64,000 nucleotides of DNA from Tidjanibacter sp. Lineage in GTDB: Bacteria; Bacteroidota; Bacteroidia; Bacteroidales; Rikenellaceae. The stretch is taken from the NCBI GenBank assembly GCA_017466345.1, contig JAFTUI010000024.1:93410-157409 (forward strand), given 5' to 3'. Under the pieces are notes generated by a model that saw only the letters and a list, made by a program, of their open reading frames with translations, had not been told where the DNA came from and did no database searches. Shown piece by piece: positions 47,037-56,328 of this stretch. Position numbers and translations under genes: made by a program. Position 1 is the stretch's first letter. Each line of letters starts with the position of its first letter.

Positions 47037-49325
47037 TTAGTAGAGGTTAAACCTTGCGCCGATATAGAATTTGCGTCCCATCAGAGGACCCCAAACCACC
47101 GAGGAGTTGAAGTCGGGCGAGAAGGGGGTGTCGATGCCCACAATGGGGTCCATCTGCATATAGTTGAGGATATTCTCGCAACCCACATAGATATCCCACT
47201 GCCCCACTCGGTGGCTAACCTGACCGTAGAACATTGGGTAGACGGGCGAGTACTCCGCAGCAGCAATGTTACCATCCAATGCGGGCAAACGCATAGGACC
47301 ATTGAGCTGTGCCGTAAAGTCAAACACCCAGCGGCGGAACTTGGTTGCGTACTGCACATTCACAAGACCTTTGAACTTACCAACCAGAGGGCGGTCTACG
47401 AGCATTTCGTTGCCATCTCTTTCGAGTGTCACTCGCGAGTCGGTATAGCGGAAAGTTGTAAATATATCCAAGCCCTCGGTGGGAGTCCACTGCACGTCAA
47501 TTTGGTAGTTATTAGCCCACGAGGGGAGGTCGGTATTGTAGAGGCGGATGGTGCCGTCTGCCCACTCTTGGTCGGCATAAACGGTATTGCTGAATTGTGT
47601 GCGGAAGAAATCCACACTTACAGTCATATCGTTGTAGCCCACAAGGCTCAGCGTGTGGCTAAGGCTACCGCCAAAGGTTGCCGCCTGCTCCAAGTCCTTA
47701 CCTGCCTCAATGTTGTTCACAATCTGGCGCCCCGTTGCGAGCATCCAAATGTTGTCCGTAAAGGGCATAACCTTACGCGAGCCCAAGCCTGCCGAAGCCC
47801 TCAAAACGGTCTGCTCGGTAAAGTTATAGCGCAGGTGCATACGGGGCGTGAGCAGGAACTGCGAATAGTCGCTGCCATCGGCAAGAGGAGTGGTCATCAG
47901 GTCGCCCCTCAGACCAGCTACAAGCGAGAATTTATCCTTAATGGCATAGGTATACTCGGCAAACAAACCGGGCTCTACCATCTCCACGCCATTCTCCAAG
48001 GGCTTTGCCATCTGCAACACATTCTCCTCAATTTGTCGAGCCCACAGCGAACCACCGGCAGTCAGCGAGGAGCGACCCGAGAAGTAGTGGAGATATGAGA
48101 GGTTGCCCCAGATGGAATTTTCGGCACCCTTATAGGTATTCAGACCAAAGTAGGAATCCATATTGAAGTTATCCACGTCCATCACAAAAGCAACGCTCGA
48201 ACGCTTCTCTTCCTGAGCCTCCTCGTCCCACACAGCAGCACCCACAGGTATTCCGACTTTCAAATAGCCATTCAATCCCCTATTCTTAATCTCTGAGCCG
48301 TAGATTTGTTTCTCGCTCACCATCTGGTCGTAGCGTTCGGGGCTATACTCCATATCGCCACCCACGCGATTTTCGTTCACAAACCTCCAACCCCAACGCC
48401 ACTGCATACCATTTGTCGCCTGATAGAGCCAGCGGTTGGCGATGTTGAACTGCTGAGCCATAGGTAGGTCGCGGAAGCCGTCACCATTGTGGTCCATCGG
48501 TTGAGTGTCGCCCGAATAGTGCAACAAAATGTTGGTTGTCAGTCTTTTATCCTTGTCAAACGCGAAAGACATTGCGATATTAACCTCGGGTTTGAGTTCG
48601 TTGTCGAAGTAGAGATTGAGGAAGAATTTCTCCTCATCGGTAGGTTTGCGGTATTCGAGGTTAATCTGTCCCGTCATTGCCTCGTGACCCGCTGTTACCG
48701 ATGCAATACCCTTTGACACTTGAATAGAGTTGAGCCACATACCTGGGGTATAGTTCAGACCATAGGGCGAGCCAATACCACGCATTATGGGGCGGTTTTC
48801 ATCGAGGATTTGGGTGTAGGTACCTGCCAGACCGAGCATCTTGATTTGGCGAGAACCGCTCACTGCATCGCTATAACCCACCGTAACGGCTGCCGAGTTC
48901 TCGAAACTCTCTGCCAAGTTACAGCAAGCCATCTTACACAAGCCCGCAAAGCTGATATTCTCGCCCACCATCATACTGCTCTGGCGGATTTTGTTATTTG
49001 ACACACCCTCAATCACAACCTCCTCGATATTAACGCCATCGGAGAGTGTGAAATTTACCTCCTTAACACCCTCTGCAACCTCCTGCACAGAGTCCACATA
49101 GCCGAGATAGGCCGCCACGAGGCGTGGATGTCCTTTCACGCGGTAGAGTTCGTAGGTGCCATCCACATCGGTAGCCGTGCCTACGGTTGTGCCCTCCCAA
49201 TAGACGCTCGCACCAATCAGCACCTCGCCACTATTGTCACGCACAACGCCTCTGATGTTCTGTGCCTCGCCCGCAGCCACAAAGCCCACAAGCAGAGCGC
49301 ACAACAAGAAAAATTTTCTCTTCAT
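47037..49325 (-). CDS. TonB-dependent receptor, probably metal-linked
   Basis: A 762-residue outer-membrane receptor with signal peptide, CarboxypepD-like domain (NIRGVVRDNSGEVLIGASVYW, region near 22-45), TonB plug and a 22-strand-type barrel ending in FYIGARFNLY. The plug contains an unusual Cys/Met cluster, GLCKMACCNLAESF near residue 130. The next gene codes for a CENC/His-rich protein and DUF362 follows. Together they suggest uptake or sensing of a metal such as copper. This is inference from context. The start follows the DPP IV stop by 14 bases. Confidence 0.9.
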   Translation of the reverse strand: MKRKFFLLCALLVGFVAAGEAQNIRGVVRDNSGEVLIGASVYWEGTTVGTATDVDGTYELYRVKGHPRLVAAYLGYVDSVQEVAEGVKEVNFTLSDGVNIEEVVIEGVSNNKIRQSSMMVGENISFAGLCKMACCNLAESFENSAAVTVGYSDAVSGSRQIKMLGLAGTYTQILDENRPIMRGIGSPYGLNYTPGMWLNSIQVSKGIASVTAGHEAMTGQINLEYRKPTDEEKFFLNLYFDNELKPEVNIAMSFAFDKDKRLTTNILLHYSGDTQPMDHNGDGFRDLPMAQQFNIANRWLYQATNGMQWRWGWRFVNENRVGGDMEYSPERYDQMVSEKQIYGSEIKNRGLNGYLKVGIPVGAAVWDEEAQEEKRSSVAFVMDVDNFNMDSYFGLNTYKGAENSIWGNLSYLHYFSGRSSLTAGGSLWARQIEENVLQMAKPLENGVEMVEPGLFAEYTYAIKDKFSLVAGLRGDLMTTPLADGSDYSQFLLTPRMHLRYNFTEQTVLRASAGLGSRKVMPFTDNIWMLATGRQIVNNIEAGKDLEQAATFGGSLSHTLSLVGYNDMTVSVDFFRTQFSNTVYADQEWADGTIRLYNTDLPSWANNYQIDVQWTPTEGLDIFTTFRYTDSRVTLERDGNEMLVDRPLVGKFKGLVNVQYATKFRRWVFDFTAQLNGPMRLPALDGNIAAAEYSPVYPMFYGQVSHRVGQWDIYVGCENILNYMQMDPIVGIDTPFSPDFNSSVVWGPLMGRKFYIGARFNLY

Positions 49326-49339
49326 ATACTCTTTCTATA

Positions 49340-51469
49340 TTACAAATTCTCCAAGCAATACTCCACCATCTTCTCCCTTACATTAACCTTTCCGTAGGGC
49401 ATCATAGAGTGGTTATCATCGGTATAAATCATCATATCAATCTGTTTGCCTGCCTCAACAAACTCGTGCACCATAGCGTAGGCGTTCTGAATGTGCACAT
49501 TGTCGTCAGCTGTACCGTGCATCAACAGAAGTTTGCCTTTGAGGTTCTTGGCGTAGCCAATAGGCGAAGGCTCATCGTAGCCCTCAGCATTCGTCTGGGG
49601 CAGACCATTTACCCTTTCGGTATAGACCGAGTCGTAGTAGCGCCACGAGGTCACGGGAGCCACCGAGATTGCCATCTTGAAGGTGTCGGCACCTTTGAGG
49701 ATGCAGTTGAGAGCCATAAAGCCACCGTAACTCCAACCATAGACGCCTACCCTCTCGCCATCCACAAAGGGCAGTGTCTTCACATACTCTGCAAAGGCAA
49801 TCTGGTCTTCGGTTTCGAGCCTACCCATAATGCCGTAGGTGCTCTTCTTAAAGTCTGCCGAGCGGAAGCCAGTACCCCTTGGATCGCAGTCCACCACAAT
49901 ATAGCCGTGCTGCACCAAGGCGTCCTCCCAATCAATGGTCCACCTATCCCTAACATCCTGCGAGCCGGGACCGCTATATTGTGTAAGCAATACGGGGTAC
50001 TTCTTCGCAGGATCGAAATCTGCCGGTTTTTTAATATACGCATTCAGCGTATCGCCACGAGGAGTTACAAATGTGAAAAACTCTTTCTCCGGAAGACCTA
50101 TTTCGGCAATGTAGCGTTTTAGTTCGGTGTTGGCTTCAAGCGTGTCAATCAATTTACCGTTGCCCTTGTGGAGGGTTACGGTGTTGGGCGTTGAAGCGTT
50201 CGAGAAGTAGGAGATGTAGTACTTGCATCCCGCGCTGGGCACAATGCGGTAGGTACCCGAAGTGGTCGAAAGGCGTTTTTTGCCCTTGCCATTGAGATTT
50301 ATAGTATAGAGTTCCCTACGTAAGGGCGACTCCTCGGTCGAGAGGTACCAAATCTTCTTATCGGTAGCACATACAACCTCCGTTACGTTCCACGCGCCCT
50401 CGGTCACAGGCACCAACTCGCCCTTCGAGAGCGAAGAGAGGTAGAGGTGGTTGTAGCCGCTACGCTCGCTCATAACCAAGAACCTATCCGAGTCGGAGAG
50501 GAATGTTATGGTGCTGTTCGAGAGGTAGTCGATATACTTTTCGTGGCTCTCGGTATAGATAACTCTCTGCTGCTCGCCCTCGCACAAGATAACATCGAGG
50601 TGATTTTGCAAGCGGTTAATCTCGAAGTAGTAGAGCCTACCATCGGGGGTCCAATCAAAGAAGGGGATATAGAGGTCGCCCTCTTTGCGATTGACCTTGT
50701 GAGCCACTCCCTCGCGGATGTCGAAGACGTGGAGCGACACCTTAGAGTTTTTCTCTCCTGCCTTAGGATACTTGTACTTGAAAAGTTCGGGGTAGGGAGT
50801 ACCCGTAAGGAACTTCATAAAGCCAAACTCCTCAACCTCACTCTCGTCACTCCTTAGGAATGCGATATGGTTGCCATCGGGCGAGAAGCAAAATGCGTGG
50901 TCAATACCCCACTCCTCCTCATAAACCCAATCGGGCATACCGTTGATGATGTGGTTCCACTCGCCATCGGTGGTCACTGCATAGGTAAACCTCTGCTCCA
51001 AGTCGTGGATGTAGATATTATTATCCTTGACGTATGCAACCTTATCTCCTTTGGGAGAGAAGAGAGCATAGCGAACATCGCCGCTCTCATCTACCTCCAC
51101 CAATTCGCCACTCGTCAGATCATAGACCACATAATTCGAGAAGTGTGAACGGCGATACAAAGGACGTGAATTGAGGCGAATGAGGACTTTGTTCTCATCT
51201 GCCGAAAATGCATAGTCGGCAACAGCACCATCCAAGACTCCGAAACTTACCAACAACTCCTTTTCGCCACTCTTGGCGTAGGAGCAGCGGTAGAGTCCGT
51301 CATTCTCCCTTATGGTGTAGTGTTCGCCATCCTTCATAGAGCGCAAACCTGCCACACTCTTCTGAGCAAACTTGCCCGTAGCAATGTCGGCATAGGTAAA
51401 CTTAGGCTGTGCATTGGACACAATCACGCCCAACAGCAAAGTCATCATCAGCACTCCCAATCTCTTCAT
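49340..51469 (-). CDS. Dipeptidyl peptidase IV (S9 family)
   Basis: A 709-residue exported prolyl peptidase from the ATG at 51469, which opens the signal peptide MKRLGVLMMTLLLGVIVSNAQ. The N-terminal beta-propeller spans about 30-470. The hydrolase domain has the nucleophile Ser in GVYGWSYGGFMAL, the Asp in MHGTADDNVH, and the His in DDNHSM. The Glu pair in DWVYEEEWG is the DPP IV substrate-anchoring motif. It removes X-Pro dipeptides from peptides in the periplasm. It is in the same orientation as the downstream receptor. Confidence 0.94.
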   Translation of the reverse strand: MKRLGVLMMTLLLGVIVSNAQPKFTYADIATGKFAQKSVAGLRSMKDGEHYTIRENDGLYRCSYAKSGEKELLVSFGVLDGAVADYAFSADENKVLIRLNSRPLYRRSHFSNYVVYDLTSGELVEVDESGDVRYALFSPKGDKVAYVKDNNIYIHDLEQRFTYAVTTDGEWNHIINGMPDWVYEEEWGIDHAFCFSPDGNHIAFLRSDESEVEEFGFMKFLTGTPYPELFKYKYPKAGEKNSKVSLHVFDIREGVAHKVNRKEGDLYIPFFDWTPDGRLYYFEINRLQNHLDVILCEGEQQRVIYTESHEKYIDYLSNSTITFLSDSDRFLVMSERSGYNHLYLSSLSKGELVPVTEGAWNVTEVVCATDKKIWYLSTEESPLRRELYTINLNGKGKKRLSTTSGTYRIVPSAGCKYYISYFSNASTPNTVTLHKGNGKLIDTLEANTELKRYIAEIGLPEKEFFTFVTPRGDTLNAYIKKPADFDPAKKYPVLLTQYSGPGSQDVRDRWTIDWEDALVQHGYIVVDCDPRGTGFRSADFKKSTYGIMGRLETEDQIAFAEYVKTLPFVDGERVGVYGWSYGGFMALNCILKGADTFKMAISVAPVTSWRYYDSVYTERVNGLPQTNAEGYDEPSPIGYAKNLKGKLLLMHGTADDNVHIQNAYAMVHEFVEAGKQIDMMIYTDDNHSMMPYGKVNVREKMVEYCLENL

Positions 51470-51569
51470 ATCATTCACTTTCATTTTCGGTCGCAAAGTT
51501 ACGGGTTAGTAGTCGGCGGCACAATACCGCAATGATTGTATTTTTTCGTTCCGTAATACCTACAAATAG

Positions 51570-52424
51570 TTATTTGCACGCTTTAAGGCTCATATCGAGG
51601 CTCTTTATTTGGTGCGTTAGTGCGCCTACGGAGATATAGTCCACACCCGCCTCGGCATAGGCCCTCATAGTTTCGAGCGTAATGCCGCCCGATGACTCGG
51701 TACTACATCTGCCTGCCACCTTCTCCACAGCCAATTTGGTCTGTTCGGGAGTAAAGTTGTCGAACATAATCCTATCCACGCCACCTGCCTCAAAGACAAG
51801 GTCAATATCTTTGAGCGAGCGCACTTCGCACTCTACGGGGATGTTTTTGCCCTTTTCGGCAAGGTACCTCCTGACCGAGTTGATTGCAGGAATAATACCG
51901 CCCGCAAAGTCGATATGGTTGTCCTTCAAGAGCACCATATCGAAAAGACCGATGCGGTGGTTCTCGCCACCGCCAATCTTCACCGCCATCTTATCGAGCA
52001 CCCTCATACCCGGGGTGGTCTTGCGAGTGTCGAGCACCTTGCATTTGGTACCCTCCAACACCTTAGCATAGATTGCTGTCTGGGTAGCTACGCCACTCAT
52101 ACGCTGCATAATGTTCAGCACGATGCGCTCGGCTTGGAGCAGGGTTTGGATGCGTCCCTCAACATAGAACGCCACATCGCCTACTTTCACCCTGTCGCCA
52201 TCGGCTTTGAGAATCTCTATCTCTATCGACTCATCGAGCCTGCGGAAGACCTCAACAGCAACCTCAACGCCCGCCAAGATACCTTCCTGTTTGATGAGGA
52301 GTTTCATTTTGCCTCGTGCTTCGGCTGGAATAGTCGAAAGACTTGTGTGGTCGCCATCGCCAATATCCTCCCTGATGGCAAGTTCGATGAGTTCGTTTAC
52401 AAACTCTACATATTCTGCTTTCAT
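51570..52424 (-). CDS. nadC: Nicotinate-nucleotide pyrophosphorylase (carboxylating)
   Basis: A 284-residue quinolinate phosphoribosyltransferase of NAD biosynthesis. It has LIELAIREDIGDGDHT at the start, then the substrate-binding region LNIMQRMSGVATQTA, LDTRKTTPGMRVLDK with the catalytic basic residues, GGGENHRIGLFDMVLLKDNHI (region near 152-172), and the C-terminal SSGGITLETMRAYAEAGVDYIS. The family match is full length. A possible -7 box (TATTTTTG on the minus strand, 52501-52494) precedes it in the gap shared with the kinase cassette. Confidence 0.97.
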   Translation of the reverse strand: MKAEYVEFVNELIELAIREDIGDGDHTSLSTIPAEARGKMKLLIKQEGILAGVEVAVEVFRRLDESIEIEILKADGDRVKVGDVAFYVEGRIQTLLQAERIVLNIMQRMSGVATQTAIYAKVLEGTKCKVLDTRKTTPGMRVLDKMAVKIGGGENHRIGLFDMVLLKDNHIDFAGGIIPAINSVRRYLAEKGKNIPVECEVRSLKDIDLVFEAGGVDRIMFDNFTPEQTKLAVEKVAGRCSTESSGGITLETMRAYAEAGVDYISVGALTHQIKSLDMSLKACK

Positions 52425-52570
52425 TTTCTCAATAAATTTTTGTTCGTCTGCCTTTTTGTGTTATTCAACCCGAATAACACCCCAATCAACCAACAAAAAT
52501 AATTATTTATTTTTGATTTTTTATATTTTCGTGTGTCGAAACACCAATTTATCAGTCACAACGGATAATT

Positions 52571-53443
52571 ATGGTAAAAATGTTACTACATAACCTTATT
52601 TCTTATCTCGCAATTGGAGATGAAGCATTCTCCTCTCTGCGCGGAATTGAGCCACAATACGACCCTCGTGGCAGAATGATTTTTATTGCAGGGCGCCAGA
52701 GTGCTGTTTTCAAAGTTGCCTACGAGGGTAGAGATTACGCCCTGAAATGTTACCAAAGTACAAGCACTTTGCGGGCGGAGCGTTGCAACTATCTGAGTAC
52801 CCATGACCCACAAGGACTCTTTGTGCATCCACGCTACTACTGCAATGAGTTGTGGACCAAAGAGGGAATGATAGATGTCGCACTCTATGAATGGGTGGAT
52901 AGTCGCTCACTGGGGTGGTATATCCGCAAAGCAATACACGACAACAGCCCAAGCCAACTACAAAAACTCCTCGCCCAATTCTGTCGTTTAGCATCCAACA
53001 TATTGGACCAAGAGTGGCGACACGGCGACCTGAAAATAGAGAACATCGTATTAAGAGAGAGCGACAGGGAGATGGTGTTGGTTGATTGTGACGCACTCTA
53101 TGCGCCATCGCTCACACCTTCGGGCGAGCTCGGAACGCCCAATTGGGTACATCCCGCGCGAGGAGAGAACTACGATGCCCACATAGACGACTATGGCATT
53201 GCACTATTGGTTGTGTCACTTGCGGCACTCGCGCTCAATCCACAACTCTTTGTGGGCGAGTGTGCTGTGGCTATCCCCTCGCTCGGCAATCGTAGCGAAA
53301 TAGCCAAACTACTTGCTCCATACGAAGAGCTTACAACCCTACACGAAGCACTTTATAATCAAACCTATATCATCGACAATCTAAACCACAACTTACGATG
53401 TATAGAGCACCTATCACACGACTTAACAAAGCAGCCTTTGTAA
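52571..53443 (+). CDS. Bacterial protein kinase-like enzyme of a VWA-linked cassette
   Basis: A 290-residue cytoplasmic protein kinase-fold protein. The ATP-anchoring Lys is K59 in DYALKCY, and the catalytic loop is HGDLKIEN with H151, D153, K155 and N158. The metal loop is LVDCDALYAPS rather than DFG. The activation region has GTPNWVHPARG. The domain resembles kinases with a lvDxDxxyxP motif found beside VWA genes. It overlaps the VWA gene by 46 bases, an unusually long coupling. I infer it phosphorylates a partner in the cassette. Confidence 0.86.
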   Translation: MVKMLLHNLISYLAIGDEAFSSLRGIEPQYDPRGRMIFIAGRQSAVFKVAYEGRDYALKCYQSTSTLRAERCNYLSTHDPQGLFVHPRYYCNELWTKEGMIDVALYEWVDSRSLGWYIRKAIHDNSPSQLQKLLAQFCRLASNILDQEWRHGDLKIENIVLRESDREMVLVDCDALYAPSLTPSGELGTPNWVHPARGENYDAHIDDYGIALLVVSLAALALNPQLFVGECAVAIPSLGNRSEIAKLLAPYEELTTLHEALYNQTYIIDNLNHNLRCIEHLSHDLTKQPL

Positions 53444-54243
53444 TACTCATTGACCGTTCGGGTTCAATGGCAGAGGAGGTTACATTCGAGGGAAGACTCT
53501 GCACCAAAGCCGAAGCAACAGCTGAGGCGGTAAATACACTCCTCGAAGAGATTATAAATCGTTCATACCGAGATCGGTTTATTGGCGACTACTTTGACGT
53601 TGCCATAATTGGCTATGGTGGCGAAGGCGTAGAGAGTCTGCTCGGTAGCGGCTTTAAGCCCATAACCTTCGTTGACTCTATGTACATACCCTCGCGCACA
53701 AAGATAGTAAGACACACTCTGCCCTCTGGCAGACGCTGCGACACAGTGGTTGAGACTCGCCAATGGTTGGAACCACAAGCCAGCGGTCAAACTCCTATGG
53801 GCAAAGCATTTGCAAAAGCATACCGTATGGTCGCCTCGTGGTGTCGTAAGCATCCGAACAGTTTCCCTCCCATCGTAATAAACATCACCGATGGCGAGGC
53901 TACGGATGTCAGCGCAGAGAAGATTAGGGCTTTGGCAGAGCAGATAAAGAGTACCTCCACAAACGATGGCGGCACACTACTGATGAACATACATCTGGCA
54001 TCGCAACACGATAGCGAGTTCCGTCCGCTCCGCTTTCCTGCCGAGGGATCACAACTGCCAATCAACCGCCATTCGCGTCTGCTCTACGACATTTCGAGCA
54101 CCCTACCGCCTATCTACAACTCCTCTATCGAACCCTCGCACAACGAGGAACCACCTTTTAGGGCGATTTGCTACAACGCCCCTATTGATGACATTTTAGG
54201 GCTGCTCGTCATAGGCTCATTGAGTATCAACCAACTCTTTTAG
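53398..54243 (+). CDS. TerY-like VWA domain protein
   Basis: A 281-residue cytoplasmic von Willebrand factor A domain protein without signal peptide. The metal-ion-dependent adhesion site is complete: D19-x-S21-x-S23 in LIDRSGSM, T132 in GQTPMGKA, and D165 in INITDGEATD. This format matches TerY-type VWA proteins of Ter-associated stress systems. The start lies inside the end of the kinase gene, and the next gene begins 2 bases after its stop. Those two links make a three-protein complex or pathway likely. Confidence 0.9.
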   Translation: MYRAPITRLNKAAFVILIDRSGSMAEEVTFEGRLCTKAEATAEAVNTLLEEIINRSYRDRFIGDYFDVAIIGYGGEGVESLLGSGFKPITFVDSMYIPSRTKIVRHTLPSGRRCDTVVETRQWLEPQASGQTPMGKAFAKAYRMVASWCRKHPNSFPPIVINITDGEATDVSAEKIRALAEQIKSTSTNDGGTLLMNIHLASQHDSEFRPLRFPAEGSQLPINRHSRLLYDISSTLPPIYNSSIEPSHNEEPPFRAICYNAPIDDILGLLVIGSLSINQLF

Positions 54244-54245
54244 GT

Positions 54246-55718
54246 ATGGGTACACCTTGGACCATAGAGGCTCTTGTGGAGGCACTATCACAACCTCAGT
54301 TGCTCGCGCCCACACTTGCGCATAGTTATCATCCCATAGAGCCCATCAAACACAACTACCGCATTGAGCACAACCTCATACGCATTCCATTTTCGGACGG
54401 AAGAAAGAGGTGGATTCTAACAATACCCACAGCGGGAACTTTTGAGCTGACGGAGCGCGAAATTCGCACAAGATGCACACTCGCACATACTTCGTCACTG
54501 CTTGCCGAAGCGCACTACATACGCTCGGCGGTAACACTCTTCGACAACAACTCTACACCACACACCCTGCCAGCACTCTTGCAAGAAGAGACGCTACCCA
54601 TCTATGAGTTTCTGCGCCTGAATTACTCCACGCAGAATATACATTGCCTGCGCCGAGCTTTGGAGAGCGTGGCACTCGCCACAACAAGGCTCCTTCGGGA
54701 TTCGTTCACTCACGGTCATCTCTCGCGCCACAATGTAGGGTTCGACAAGGAGTGTCGTTTGAAACTTTCCGACTATCCCATTGCCGAGCGTAAGAGTGAC
54801 GATGTGGAGCAACTCGCCAAAGCAGCAGTATTAATATACATCGCTGCAAGTCAAAAAGATGCGTATAAATTACTCGCCACCAAGAGTCGCAATATCGAGG
54901 AGCACGCAAAGCGACTGAGGGCTATACTTGTAGCCTCGGAGCACTACACCATACGTCCTCTTGTAAGATTGATTAAAGGGCTTATGCACAAAGCCAACTC
55001 AGATAGTATATCCGACTCACTCGGCGAGTTAGCTATGGAGCCATTTCGCCCTCTACCGCTCCTTACGGGACTCCTATCGGGTAACGAGGAATATGCCGCC
55101 ACATCCACTCCCCACCTCTCCTTTGCAGAGAGTTTGAAGGTAGATTTTGACTCTTGCGATGAGGTGCTACCAGCTGGCGAAGGTTTTGTAAGGTATCGCC
55201 AGAGCGGCCTTTGGGGCTACGCCCGCACCGATGGCAGCCGACTGCCCATAGAACGCATACTGCTCTATGCAGATGAGTTCCACAATGGCAGGGCTGTGGT
55301 CAAAACCTCGCGTGGCTATGGCTTGATGAATACCGATGGGCGTATGGTTATGAATGATGTGTGGGAGGACCTCGATTGGCACCACCAAGAGGCGATTGTG
55401 ACAGCGGCTGACAAGGGCGGCAAATGGCATATCTACGACTCTTGCGGCAGACAACTCTCCTCGGTGGCTTGCGACTGGATGGGATGCGTGTCGGAGGGCT
55501 TTGTGGTCGGCAGATGTGGCAATAAGTTTGGCTACTTCTCCACCTCAGGACAAAAACTCACGAACTTCATCTACAATGAGGCATATAGCTTCCACAATGG
55601 CTTGGCGCGGGTGTCGTTTGGCTCCTCGCACTACCATATCGACACCACCTTCCACCGCCTCGCACCCCACGAAGAGGAGTTCATCCAACGCTTCCGAGGC
55701 CTGAAAACCACTCCCTAA
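54246..55718 (+). CDS. Pseudokinase-WG repeat protein
   Basis: A 490-residue cytoplasmic protein. Residues about 30-280 look like a degenerate kinase C-lobe. HGHLSRHN (H156-H158) replaces HGDLKxEN, so the catalytic Asp is His. KLSDYP (D176) follows where the metal loop would be, and SDDVEQLAKAAVLIYIA matches the kinase in the first gene. Residues about 300-485 contain WG-type repeats such as SGLWGYARTDGSRLPI and NKFGYFSTSGQKLTNFIYNE, which usually form beta-rich binding surfaces. It may be the scaffold or target-recognition subunit of the cassette. The name is by inference. Confidence 0.82.
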   Translation: MGTPWTIEALVEALSQPQLLAPTLAHSYHPIEPIKHNYRIEHNLIRIPFSDGRKRWILTIPTAGTFELTEREIRTRCTLAHTSSLLAEAHYIRSAVTLFDNNSTPHTLPALLQEETLPIYEFLRLNYSTQNIHCLRRALESVALATTRLLRDSFTHGHLSRHNVGFDKECRLKLSDYPIAERKSDDVEQLAKAAVLIYIAASQKDAYKLLATKSRNIEEHAKRLRAILVASEHYTIRPLVRLIKGLMHKANSDSISDSLGELAMEPFRPLPLLTGLLSGNEEYAATSTPHLSFAESLKVDFDSCDEVLPAGEGFVRYRQSGLWGYARTDGSRLPIERILLYADEFHNGRAVVKTSRGYGLMNTDGRMVMNDVWEDLDWHHQEAIVTAADKGGKWHIYDSCGRQLSSVACDWMGCVSEGFVVGRCGNKFGYFSTSGQKLTNFIYNEAYSFHNGLARVSFGSSHYHIDTTFHRLAPHEEEFIQRFRGLKTTP

Positions 55719-55740
55719 CCCCACCCTATCACAAAACAAT

Positions 55741-55766
55741 CACGGGTATCTTTTTTGATACCCGTG
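55741..55766. repeat. Hairpin 1 after the kinase cassette
   Basis: Perfect 10-bp arms CACGGGTATC and GATACCCGTG flank a T6 loop. It shares 22 bases, as the reverse complement, with hairpin 2. Confidence 0.85.
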
Positions 55767-55810
55767 AAGAAAGGGAGCGGCTCTATTATGGTTGGTGGGA
55801 GAGAAAAAAT

Positions 55811-55842
55811 ACTCGCGGGTATCAAAAAAGATACCCGCGAGT
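55811..55842. repeat. Hairpin 2 before DUF4293 gene
   Basis: Perfect 13-bp arms ACTCGCGGGTATC and GATACCCGCGAGT flank an A6 loop. The two hairpins sit between converging genes and probably terminate or protect both transcripts, but neither has a classical trailing T run. Confidence 0.85.
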
Positions 55843-55877
55843 GTTTTGGTAAAGTTATATCACTATTATTCAGCGTA

Positions 55878-56312
55878 TTAGCGGATGCGGTCGAGGGAGC
55901 GCACGAGGCGTTCGTCTTTGAGGATGCCGCGGATGGCGAGCCACACCAAAATAAGGCACACAACAGGGAAGAAGGTGGGGGTTTTGATGCTCGTCATAGT
56001 AATCTCGCCCAGAGCCTTCACATTATTCGTAAAGCCGATGGCGTACCACAGCGAGAAAATCTGAGCGCCCACAAGCAGCACCATCTCGGCACAGAGCAGT
56101 CGCACCTGCAACATTCTATTCTTATAGAGCCACACCACAACAAAAGCGAGCAGTGCAGCGAGTGCAAAAAGTGCCCCAATCCACCAAAAATCAAAAGCCA
56201 CAAATGCACCCTCGGTACCATCGGCTGCGTAAGTAGCCATAGGGGTAAAGCAAAGTGCGGTCATCAGTCCCGCAACTATCAGCAAATAGAGTGTTTGTAC
56301 ACGTTGTAACAT
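55878..56312 (-). CDS. DUF4293 membrane protein
   Basis: A 144-residue protein with four transmembrane helices and the DUF4293 start MLQRVQTLYLLIVAGLMTAL. The family is restricted largely to Bacteroidetes and its function is unknown. A C-terminal basic stretch (RGILKDERLVRSLDRIR) lies in the cytoplasm. It follows the GT2 gene by 16 bases on the same strand. Confidence 0.88.
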   Translation of the reverse strand: MLQRVQTLYLLIVAGLMTALCFTPMATYAADGTEGAFVAFDFWWIGALFALAALLAFVVVWLYKNRMLQVRLLCAEMVLLVGAQIFSLWYAIGFTNNVKALGEITMTSIKTPTFFPVVCLILVWLAIRGILKDERLVRSLDRIR

Positions 56313-56328
56313 ATCTCAATAATCGTTT

